A stretch of 9,901 nt of DNA, taken from the NCBI GenBank assembly GCA_004555145.1, contig SFJB01000065.1:1-9901 (forward strand), read 5' to 3'. Positions 1 to 6,235 of this stretch are shown in pieces. This DNA is from Bacteroidales bacterium (lineage in GTDB: Bacteria; Bacteroidota; Bacteroidia; Bacteroidales; UBA932). The translations under genes and the position numbers were made by a program. Below the pieces are notes generated by a model. That model saw nothing but the letters and a program-made list of their open reading frames with translations. It did not search any database and was not told the origin of the DNA. How positions within the stretch are numbered: the stretch's first letter is position 1; each line of letters begins with the position of its first letter.

Positions 1-1
1 C

Positions 2-898
2 GATGACGAATGAGAGCAGGCCAAGGCCGAAAATCTTCACGGAGTTGCCGGTGAGGAACACATCAGCCTGGGTGGACGCTCCCACGGTGACACCGATGAG
101 GGTAGTCACAACGTCGATGAGAGGTCCGCTGGCGGTGGTTGCGAGGCGCTTGGTCACGCCGCTCTCCTTGAGCAGGTTGCCGAAGAAGAGCATACCCAGC
201 AGAGGAAGTCCTGAAGGCACTATGAATGCAGTGCAGATAAGACCGATTACCGGGAAGATGATCTTTTCCCTCTGGCTTACCACGCGAGGCTTGTTCATCC
301 TTATGACGCGCTCCTTTTTGGTGGTCAGGAGCAGCATTATCGGCTTCTGGATCACAGGAACCAGAGCCATATAGGAGTATGCCGAAACTGCGATTGCACC
401 CATAAGCTCAGGCGCAAGCTTGGAGCTCAGGAAGATGGCGGTAGGACCGTCCGCACCTCCGATGATGCCTATGGCACCTGCCTCGTTGGGAGCGAATCCG
501 AGAACGAGCGCAAGCAGATAGGCTCCGAAAATACCTATCTGTGCGGCGGCGCCGATGAGTATGAGCCTCGGTTGGGAGATGAGGGCGGAAAAGTCCGTCA
601 TAGCTCCGATGCCGAGGAATATGAGAGGCGGGTACCAACCCTGGCGCACACCCTGGTATAGTATGTTGAGTACGGAGCCCTCCTCATATATGCTGACGTT
701 CATACCCGGATAGACAGGTATGTTTCCTATGATCATACCGAAGCCGATAGGCACCAGAAGAAGCGGTTCCCACTTCTTGACTATGCCCAGGGTGATGAAT
801 ACTATACCGATCAGTATCATCACCAGGTGCTGCCAGGTGCAGTTGGCGAAACCGGTGAACTCCCAGAACTGGCTCAGACTGTTGATTACGTTTTCCAT
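2..898 (-). CDS. oadB: Na+-translocating decarboxylase beta subunit (OadB/MmdB family), partial, C-terminus beyond window
   Basis: This is the integral membrane subunit that decarboxylates carboxybiotin and couples the reaction to Na+ export from the cytoplasm. I translated 299 codons from the ATG at 898; the frame stays open to the left edge, so roughly the last third of a usual 400-430 residue subunit is missing. Hydrophobic segments alternate with short loops (about residues 24-60, 91-99, 112-135, 165-190, 212-240 and 259-275). The hallmark GGADGPT lies at residues 147-153. Its Asp150 and the Tyr176 located 26 residues later have the same spacing as Asp203 and Tyr229 of Klebsiella OadB, two residues tied to Na+ transport. 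A second family block, SGLPLLGMLFFGNLLKESGV, is at 229-248. The start codon overlaps the stop of the biotin carrier gene by one base (TAATG), which implies translational coupling. The family is certain; the substrate (methylmalonyl-CoA or oxaloacetate) is set by the alpha subunit. Confidence 0.96.
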   Translation of the reverse strand, partial: MENVINSLSQFWEFTGFANCTWQHLVMILIGIVFITLGIVKKWEPLLLVPIGFGMIIGNIPVYPGMNVSIYEEGSVLNILYQGVRQGWYPPLIFLGIGAMTDFSALISQPRLILIGAAAQIGIFGAYLLALVLGFAPNEAGAIGIIGGADGPTAIFLSSKLAPELMGAIAVSAYSYMALVPVIQKPIMLLLTTKKERVIRMNKPRVVSQREKIIFPVIGLICTAFIVPSGLPLLGMLFFGNLLKESGVTKRLATTASGPLIDVVTTLIGVTVGASTQADVFLTGNSVKIFGLGLLSFVI

Positions 899-1332
899 TA
901 GCCTATGGTAACGATTTTGGCGTCTTCAGCTACCGTGTCACCCTTTGATACGTGGATTGCGGTGACAGTTCCGTCCACATCTGAAAGTATGTCGTTCTCC
1001 ATCTTCATTGCTTCGATGACTGCGACTCTCTGGCCTTTCTTCACTGCGGCGCCTTCCTTGACTTCAACGCTGATAATCACACCCGGAAGAGGGGAGACGA
1101 TGGCCTTTCCGCTGCCGGAAGCAGCAGGTGCCGCTGTCGGAGCAGGAGCTGCTGCAGGGGCCGGGGCTGCCTGTGCGGCAGGAGCCTGTACGGGAGCTGC
1201 CGCAGGGGCGGCGTTCTCCATATCTACATCGTAGTTGACACCGTTCACGGTGACATCGGCCTTGTTGCCGTTGATGCTGTTTACGACGACGTTGAATTCC
1301 TTGCCGCCGATTTTGAACTTGTATTCTTTCAT
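898..1332 (-). CDS. Biotin carboxyl carrier subunit of the decarboxylase
   Basis: This 144-residue biotinyl protein carries CO2 as carboxybiotin between the carboxyltransferase and the membrane beta subunit. Residues 1-38 form a small N-terminal part (MKEYKFKIGGKEF...), residues 41-72 are an Ala/Pro linker that acts as a flexible arm, and residues 76-144 are a biotinyl domain. That domain has the biotinylation motif EAMKMEN (107-113), with Lys110 as the predicted biotin site, and the usual PLPGVI entry strand (81-86). The ATG sits in a 4-base ATGA overlap with the end of the upstream oadG-like gene, and its own stop overlaps the oadB start by one base, so all three should be made in step. There is no separate Shine-Dalgarno sequence; coupling probably supplies the ribosomes. 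It resembles the gamma/BCCP part of methylmalonyl-CoA decarboxylases, and of the Bacteroidales versions in particular. No biotin carboxylase gene is present here, as expected for a decarboxylase. Confidence 0.96.
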   Translation of the reverse strand: MKEYKFKIGGKEFNVVVNSINGNKADVTVNGVNYDVDMENAAPAAAPVQAPAAQAAPAPAAAPAPTAAPAASGSGKAIVSPLPGVIISVEVKEGAAVKKGQRVAVIEAMKMENDILSDVDGTVTAIHVSKGDTVAEDAKIVTIG

Positions 1333-1703
1333 TGCTTTGGTAATTTTCTGAAATTGAGTTGTTTAGATGCCCACTCCGGACCTGAGGCCCTGCTGATGGT
1401 GATGAAGCCCGGCTCCACGTCGTGAACTGAATCGTTTAGACTCAGGTGGAGGGCAAGGGCTATGGCTGCCTGAGTCTGCGGATCTACGCCGGAAATCTCT
1501 GCGTCGAGGGCAAGGGCTATTGCCGCCGCAACGAGATCCTGGTCTTTGGACTTGGACTTGCGTGGCTTTGCCTTTCCCTTGAACGATCCGGAAAAGATTC
1601 CGCCGGAGATGCTGTACACGAAGTACAGGATGATGAGAGCCAGGAAGACTACACTCACGCTGATCAGTGTCAGAGTCCAGCCGTGAGGGTCCGTGGCGGC
1701 CAT
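1329..1703 (-). CDS. oadG: Small membrane subunit of Na+-translocating decarboxylase (OadG/MmdD-like)
   Basis: This small subunit anchors and assembles the decarboxylase complex. With the start chosen here it has 124 residues: one transmembrane helix (about 10-31), a basic Lys-rich stretch (42-53), then a helical cytoplasmic tail. The tail contains two copies of IALAL (62-66 and 81-85), 19 residues apart. It ends in a segment (ITISRASGPEWASKQLNFRK) like the C-terminus of Bacteroidales OadG, which contacts the carboxyltransferase. I preferred the ATG at 1703 because a full AGGAGG lies 7 bases upstream (1711-1716) and because the helix would then start close to the N-terminus, as usual for OadG. 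A longer frame starts at the ATG at 1751; it adds 16 residues and overlaps the end of mmdA by 20 bases, and it has only a weak AGGAA in front. The gene lies between mmdA and the biotin carrier gene, the expected position. Family assignment rests on context, size and tail motif. Confidence 0.88.
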   Translation of the reverse strand: MAATDPHGWTLTLISVSVVFLALIILYFVYSISGGIFSGSFKGKAKPRKSKSKDQDLVAAAIALALDAEISGVDPQTQAAIALALHLSLNDSVHDVEPGFITISRASGPEWASKQLNFRKLPKQ

Positions 1704-1710
1704 CCTGTCG

Positions 1711-1716
1711 CCTCCT
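1711..1716 (-). promoter_or_regulatory. Shine-Dalgarno site for the oadG-like gene
   Basis: The minus strand reads AGGAGG followed by 7 bases and ATG (1703). Most genes in this window lack so clear a site, so it favours the 1703 start over the upstream ATG at 1751. Confidence 0.75.
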
Positions 1717-1731
1717 GCGGTAAGCAGAATG

Positions 1732-3294
1732 TTATAAAGGTAAGTTGTCATGTTTCCTGGCCGGGATTTCCTGGCGTTTGCCGTTCAACGTTTCGAGGGC
1801 CCTGATTACGCGGAAACGCGTGTTGCGAGGCTCGATGATGTCTTCGATATAACCCTTCTTTGCAGCCTGGTAAGGATTGCAGAAAAGGTCGTTGTACTCC
1901 TGCTTCTTCTCTTCGGCAAGGGCTGAAGCCTTCTGTGGATCGGTCTCAGCCTTGAGTTCTTTGCCGTAGATGATGCCGACAGCTCCTTCAGCTCCCATCA
2001 CTGCGAAATTTGCGGACGGCCAGGCGTAGTTTACATCGCCGCGGAGCTGTTTGCAGCTCATCACGATGTGGGCGCCGCCGTAGCTTTTGCGCAGCGTGAC
2101 GGTGACCTTCGGAACGGTGGCCTCACCATAAGCATAGAGGAGTTTTGCGCCGTTGGTGATGATGGCACCGTATTCCTGGTATGTTCCGCAGAGGAAGCCC
2201 GGTACATCCACGAGAGTTACGATAGGAATGTTGAACGCGTCGCAGAAACGTACGAAGCGGGATGCCTTGCGGGATGCGTTGATGTCGAGGCAGCCTGCGA
2301 GCACGCGAGGCTGGTTGGCTACGATACCGACGCTCCTGCCTCCCATATGGGCAAAGCCGACAATGATGTTCTTTGCGTAGTCCTTATGGATCTCGAAGAA
2401 CTCTCCGTCATCCACTATGGCTCCGATTACGCCGTACATGTCATAAGCCTTGTTAGGGTTGTCAGGGATGATGTCGTTCAAGCTTTCTTCAATTCTTCCC
2501 ACAGGGTCTGAAGTTGGCCTGAGCGGAGCTGACTCGAGATTGTTCTGAGGGAGGAAGGAGAGGAGCTTCTTGATTTTTTCAATTCCTTCCTGCTCGTTTG
2601 CAGCACTGAGGTGAGCGACTCCGGACTTGGTGGTGTGTACGGAGGCACCGCCGAGGGTTTCCTGATCTACGACTTCGCCAGTCACCGACTTCACTACCGA
2701 AGGACCGGTGAGGAACATATAGGAAGTGTTCTCAACCATCAGGGTAAAGTCCGTCAGTGCAGGGGAGTAAACGGCACCACCGGCACAAGGGCCGAATATG
2801 CCGCTGATCTGTGGCACTACGCCGCTCGCGAGTATGTTGCGCTCGAAAATCTCGCCGTAGCCTGCAAGCGCATCGATACCCTCCTGGATTCTGGCTCCGC
2901 CCGAGTCGTTCAGACCGATCACAGGCGCACCGTTGCGTACAGCCATATCCATTACCTTGCATATTTTTTCGGACATGGTTTTAGAAAGAGAGCCTCCGTT
3001 GACCGTGAAGTCCTGGGCAAATACATAGACGAGACGGCCGTCAATTGTGCCCTGTCCGGTCACGACGCCGTCTCCGTCTGTGTGGGATGCATCCATCCCG
3101 AAGTCGGTGCAGCGGTGCTGCACGAACATATCGAATTCTTCAAAGCTGCCCTCATCGAGAAGGAGCGCGAGCCGCTCGCGGGCGGTAAGCTTTCCCTTGC
3201 CGTGCTGGGCATCTATGCGCTTTTGACCTCCTCCGAGCTTGGCGGAAGCCCTGCGCTCAACCAATTCCTTGATTTTTTCCTGTTGAATGCTCAT
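1732..3294 (-). CDS. mmdA: Methylmalonyl-CoA decarboxylase/carboxyltransferase alpha subunit
   Basis: This 520-residue biotin-dependent acyl-CoA carboxyltransferase moves a carboxyl group from an acyl-CoA (probably (S)-methylmalonyl-CoA) to biotin on the carrier subunit, giving propionyl-CoA. It has two crotonase-like halves. The N-half shows [16 protein letters not shown] (36-51), [11 protein letters not shown] (129-139) and [16 protein letters not shown] (168-183). The C-half shows DVPGF (363-367), GAKLLYAY (382-389), [10 protein letters not shown] (404-413) and [18 protein letters not shown] (422-439), and it ends with the common [10 protein letters not shown]...KHDNLPL. Length matches the family. 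I chose the ATG at 3294, not the GTG at 3318, because a TATCTTTG -7 element sits at 3320-3327 and transcription would start downstream of that GTG; family members also begin close to MSIQQEK. It heads the four-gene block with oadG, biotin carrier and oadB. The equivalent of the acyl-specificity Asp is Ile410, which suits a decarboxylase better than a propionyl-CoA carboxylase. A propionyl-CoA carboxylase beta chain is the main alternative, made unlikely by the linked oadB. Confidence 0.95.
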   Translation of the reverse strand: MSIQQEKIKELVERRASAKLGGGQKRIDAQHGKGKLTARERLALLLDEGSFEEFDMFVQHRCTDFGMDASHTDGDGVVTGQGTIDGRLVYVFAQDFTVNGGSLSKTMSEKICKVMDMAVRNGAPVIGLNDSGGARIQEGIDALAGYGEIFERNILASGVVPQISGIFGPCAGGAVYSPALTDFTLMVENTSYMFLTGPSVVKSVTGEVVDQETLGGASVHTTKSGVAHLSAANEQEGIEKIKKLLSFLPQNNLESAPLRPTSDPVGRIEESLNDIIPDNPNKAYDMYGVIGAIVDDGEFFEIHKDYAKNIIVGFAHMGGRSVGIVANQPRVLAGCLDINASRKASRFVRFCDAFNIPIVTLVDVPGFLCGTYQEYGAIITNGAKLLYAYGEATVPKVTVTLRKSYGGAHIVMSCKQLRGDVNYAWPSANFAVMGAEGAVGIIYGKELKAETDPQKASALAEEKKQEYNDLFCNPYQAAKKGYIEDIIEPRNTRFRVIRALETLNGKRQEIPARKHDNLPL

Positions 3295-3319
3295 AATATC
3301 TTTGCGATAATAAATCACG

Positions 3320-3327
3320 CAAAGATA
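3320..3327 (-). promoter_or_regulatory. Candidate -7 promoter element for the mmdA operon
   Basis: The minus strand reads TATCTTTG, a perfect match to the Bacteroidota -7 consensus TAnnTTTG, 25 bases ahead of the mmdA ATG. This would give a leader of about 20 bases. At the expected 19-21 base distance I see no good TTTG -33 box, only CAGT-like sequence inside the end of the DUF4301 gene, so strength is uncertain. A short inverted repeat (AAAGAT/ATCTTT, 3321-3326 and 3335-3340) overlaps it. Confidence 0.6.
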
Positions 3328-3345
3328 ATAAAAAATCTTTAATAA

Positions 3346-4842
3346 TTACTGGTGGGCAGGTCTGAGAAGATCAAGAACTATTTTTACCGGGTTGAAGGTC
3401 TCTACAGGCACCTCCACGAAGAGGGTGTTCCAGTCTGACATTGAGCCGTTCCAGAGGCCGGGGAGTTCGAGAGCCTTGAGCTCGCGGCCTTTGTAGCTCT
3501 TGGAACTGATCAGTCCCGTTTCCTCATCCACGTGCTCGAGCAGGTTGAACTTCTCTCCCTTGTGGTCGAGCAGACAGCATACCAGATCAACCGGGTTGAA
3601 GTGTGTGGCTGACTTGAGTGCTGCTACGGCATCAGGGTTGTTCTTGTCAATCTGGGCTCCCTCCAGTATCTGCAGGGAGGTTGAACCGTCCTTTTCCCTG
3701 ATGATGAAGGGACCGCCTCCGGGCTCGCCCTCGTTCTTCACCATACCGCATACCCTGACAGGTCTGTCGAGCTTCTTCCTCAGCATTTCGGCCCGCTCGC
3801 GGCAGCTTTTGGCTTCAGGCATTTCTATGCAAAGCTCTTCCCTGAGGAAGTTCTCGATTTCGTTGCAGAGTGCCTGGCACTCCTCGGTGGCGTAAGGATC
3901 TTCCTGCACATTGAAGGTGATGAACTGGGCACCGCTGAGCCTGTTCAGTTCGTTGCCGGCGGAACTGATCTGGTCGAGGGCGAAGATGTATCCGCGGATG
4001 CGGTCGCGAAGTTGCAGCGCCCTTCCCATAAGCACCTTCTTCCAATGGTATGTTGCCGGTTGCATACGTTCCACGCACACATTGTCGATGTTCTTGATGG
4101 ATACGAGTTCCTCCTCCATCGCGTTCAGATTGTAGATCAGGGCGCCGTGTCCCGCAGGGCGGGTGAGTATGCTGCCGTCCTCCTTGAGGAAAGGCCTGTT
4201 CTCGGAATCGACAGCAATCGTGTCGGTCTCCTTGTCCTGGTAGGTGAATCGTATGTTGTAGCGTACGCCGTACTTCTTTTCGTATGGTTCCTTGATCTCC
4301 GCGAGAGCGTCCTCGAAGAGCTGGCGGTGCTCCGGGGAAATGGTCACAACAAGGTTTACGCTTCCGTCTGGGTTGCGCATATATGCCTGACCTTCAACGA
4401 GATGCTCGGCTAGAGCGCTGCGTACTTCGTCCGGATAACGGTGGAACTTGAGCACTCCTTTCGGCTTGCTGCCGTAATTCAACCCCTCCTCAGTGAGGAG
4501 TTTGCGGGCGCTGGTGCAGGGGTCGAACGGAGCCTTGCCGAAGACGTCTTCAGAATAGAATGCGAATTTCTCAAGATTCTCGCCCAGTTTGCGTACGGAG
4601 TCGTTGGGCTCCTCCATTCCTGCGAAAATGTCCTTGAACATTCGGGATGCTGCGCCTGAAGCCGGCACGAACTTGCATTTTCCTTTAACCTCCGCGCATT
4701 CTGCGTAGGCTGCGGCCTCTGCAGCCTGCTTCTCGTCAAGCACCTCTATGCCTCGCCCCGGGGTGGCTGACGCTTCGATTTTGAGCCAAGGGAAACCCTT
4801 GCGGAAACGCTCGGTCTGAGCTGTGATTTTGGTCTTGTCCAT
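3346..4842 (-). CDS. DUF4301 family protein, nucleotidyltransferase-like fold, function unknown
   Basis: This 498-residue protein has no signal peptide or membrane segment, so it is probably cytosolic. The motifs fit the DUF4301 family of Bacteroidota. Near the N-terminus is FVPASGAASRMFKD (58-71), which looks like the nucleotide-binding Gly-rich loop with Arg seen in sugar-nucleotide transferases. There follow GVLKFHRYPDEVRSALAEHL (129-148), RPAGHGALIYNLN (228-240), the acidic NIDNV (251-255), and a late GMVKNEGEPGGGPFI (366-380). The tail ends in VEVPVETFNPVKIVLDLLRP. These suggest a nucleotide-binding enzyme, possibly an NDP-sugar pyrophosphorylase relative, but the substrate is not known to me and I assign none. 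It starts 38 bases after pdxB with no promoter-like site or terminator between, so it is probably the last gene of the recF-DUF721-pdxB block. Assignment to DUF4301 is from memory of its motifs and is fairly secure; the fold is an inference. Confidence 0.85.
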   Translation of the reverse strand: MDKTKITAQTERFRKGFPWLKIEASATPGRGIEVLDEKQAAEAAAYAECAEVKGKCKFVPASGAASRMFKDIFAGMEEPNDSVRKLGENLEKFAFYSEDVFGKAPFDPCTSARKLLTEEGLNYGSKPKGVLKFHRYPDEVRSALAEHLVEGQAYMRNPDGSVNLVVTISPEHRQLFEDALAEIKEPYEKKYGVRYNIRFTYQDKETDTIAVDSENRPFLKEDGSILTRPAGHGALIYNLNAMEEELVSIKNIDNVCVERMQPATYHWKKVLMGRALQLRDRIRGYIFALDQISSAGNELNRLSGAQFITFNVQEDPYATEECQALCNEIENFLREELCIEMPEAKSCRERAEMLRKKLDRPVRVCGMVKNEGEPGGGPFIIREKDGSTSLQILEGAQIDKNNPDAVAALKSATHFNPVDLVCCLLDHKGEKFNLLEHVDEETGLISSKSYKGRELKALELPGLWNGSMSDWNTLFVEVPVETFNPVKIVLDLLRPAHQ

Positions 4843-4880
4843 AATTGCCTATGTGGTTTTGAGTTTTGTCGCTTGTTGCA

Positions 4881-5912
4881 TCAGAGGAAGAATTCCCTCC
4901 TGTACTGGTAGTTGCTGCGCAACTGCTCGAACTTGGTAGGATTCATCCTGAACATGAAGTCGTCGGTGAAAATGGGGTAATTGTATTGCATTATTGCCGC
5001 CACCTGGCCCTGTGTCTTGTCGAGTACGTCGATCTTGACGGCCTGGTACTCCATATTGTCCGTGGTCGGGAAATAGTCATATAATTCTTTGATGCTCAAG
5101 AACCTGGCTATTGCCCTCACCGCCATTGCCGAGCCGATTTGCTTGCCCTGCAGGGAATATCCGGCTATGTGCGGGGTGGCTATGTCCACCATATTCATAA
5201 GGCGGGTGTTTATAGTTGGCTCGTGGCTCCATGCGTCTATGATGACCGGCCCGAGCCTCGGTATTGCTTCAATCAGGGCTTCCTCGTTGACTATGTCGCC
5301 CTGGGAGGTGTTTACGAAAAAGGCACCCGGCTTCATCTTGGAGAAGAAGGCCTGGTCCGCAAGCCCCCGGTTCTCGTCGTTCAGGGGGATGTGCAGGGTG
5401 ACTATGTCGGAGTTCGCCAAGAGCTCATCGAGCTCACAGAACTGGGTGTACCACTCGATGGCTGCCTTGTGGGGGTCGCAGCGCAGTATCTTGAAGCCGA
5501 GGGCGCGCCCCATCGATTCGACTCTCTGCCCCGTGCTTCCGAGGCCTATGATGCCCAGGGTCAGACCTCCCAACGGAATGCTTTTCTTTGCGGCTGAACC
5601 GTAAATGGCGGAGAAGACGTAGTTGCTGACTCCGCCTGCATTGCATCCCGAGGCGTTCTTGAAATATATGCCTTTATTCTGGCAGTACGTCACGTCTATG
5701 TTTTCCGTGCCGGAAGTCGCAGTGGAAATGATTTTTACCTTGGTGCCCTCCAGGAGCGCGGCGTCGCATCTGGTTCTGGTGCGTATCAGCATAGCATCAG
5801 CGTCCAGGAGATCTTCCCTGCAGATCATCGGACCGTCCTTGTAAAGCACTTCTGCATAGGGCTCGAATATGCCTTCGGTAAATGGAATCGATTTGTCTAT
5901 GACAATCTTCAT
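4881..5912 (-). CDS. pdxB: Erythronate-4-phosphate dehydrogenase (PdxB family), catalytic Arg replaced
   Basis: The PdxB family oxidises 4-phospho-D-erythronate with NAD in the DXP-dependent route to pyridoxal 5'-phosphate. This protein has 343 residues. Its N-terminal substrate region has the PdxB-like ADAMLIRTRTRCD (38-50) and TATSGTENID (64-73), then SGCNAGGVSNYVFSAI (88-103). The NAD domain has GIIGLGSTGQRV (120-131) with acidic Asp146 after the second strand. Catalytic Glu231 (in WSHEP) and His248 (in TPHIAGY) are present. The C-terminal dimerisation part ends in FEQLRSNYQYRRE (328-340), like E. coli PdxB, but stops about 25 residues earlier. The oddity is NTSQGDIVN at 201-209: Gln204 stands where the family has the catalytic Arg (Arg208 in E. 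coli). The ATG overlaps the DUF721 stop in ATGA, so translation is probably coupled. The family is confident from the PdxB-specific ends; activity is in doubt because of Gln204. Confidence 0.9.
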   Translation of the reverse strand: MKIVIDKSIPFTEGIFEPYAEVLYKDGPMICREDLLDADAMLIRTRTRCDAALLEGTKVKIISTATSGTENIDVTYCQNKGIYFKNASGCNAGGVSNYVFSAIYGSAAKKSIPLGGLTLGIIGLGSTGQRVESMGRALGFKILRCDPHKAAIEWYTQFCELDELLANSDIVTLHIPLNDENRGLADQAFFSKMKPGAFFVNTSQGDIVNEEALIEAIPRLGPVIIDAWSHEPTINTRLMNMVDIATPHIAGYSLQGKQIGSAMAVRAIARFLSIKELYDYFPTTDNMEYQAVKIDVLDKTQGQVAAIMQYNYPIFTDDFMFRMNPTKFEQLRSNYQYRREFFL

Positions 5913-6235
5913 TTCAGTATCAATTCTTTGACGTAGCCCGTGCCTGGGTCGTCAGGGTTGAAAAGTTCATCTTCGCGGAGCAGCTCGTTGATTCTGGAAA
6001 GATAAGAGCCCCTCTGCATCATAAGTTGGCTGCGCACCACGGAAGAGTTGACCGTGATGTAGAGCCGCCCCTGCCTGAAATAGCGCCGCACGGTATATGG
6101 ACCTGCGCCTGAAACCCGGTCCCAGGCATCGAATATGAGTCTGGAATTCAGTCTGGAGGTGATTCCGTTGCTTGCTATCCAATATTTTATGAGCGAGTCC
6201 AGAGACTGCGCCTTTTTCTTTCCCAATCCGCTCAC
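5909..6235 (-). CDS. Small DUF721 (DciA-like) protein
   Basis: This 108-residue protein matches the compact DUF721 domain. It opens with a helical segment (SLDSLIKYWIASNGITSRL, 11-29), followed by a central Trp-containing stretch (IFDAWDRVSGA, 34-44), then the family strand pattern GRLYITVNSSVVRSQLMMQR (56-75) and a helix ending in RINELLRED (81-89). DUF721 proteins are related to DciA, a loader or partner of the replicative helicase DnaB in bacteria without DnaC, and they often lie beside recF or other replication genes. The start is a GTG inside a 4-base GTGA overlap with the recF stop; no earlier or nearby ATG is in frame. Its own stop overlaps the pdxB start in ATGA. It is therefore sandwiched with tight coupling between a repair and a cofactor gene. 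The domain call is good; a DciA-like role is inferred from family and neighbour. Confidence 0.87.
   Translation of the reverse strand: MSGLGKKKAQSLDSLIKYWIASNGITSRLNSRLIFDAWDRVSGAGPYTVRRYFRQGRLYITVNSSVVRSQLMMQRGSYLSRINELLREDELFNPDDPGTGYVKELILK

Noticed and set aside
3..374. Plus-strand frame at the left edge
   Set aside because: The minus strand of the same bases encodes the OadB membrane subunit without interruption. The plus frame is antisense and lacks motifs.
1128..1215. Low-complexity GCC/GCA/CCG-rich stretch that looks like a DNA repeat
   Set aside because: It encodes the Ala/Pro linker of the biotin carrier. The repetition follows from the protein composition and is standard in this family.
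3295..3318. GTG at 3318 as an mmdA start adding eight residues
   Set aside because: It lies upstream of the likely transcription start for the TATCTTTG element, and the family starts near the ATG at 3294.
2611..3342. 243-codon open frame on the plus strand opposite mmdA
   Set aside because: It is antisense to a clearly real gene and its translation resembles no family. Such frames arise from the codon bias of the gene on the other strand.
5089..5604. Overlapping plus-strand open frames of 150-170 codons opposite pdxB
   Set aside because: They are shadows of pdxB with no recognisable domain or initiation signal.
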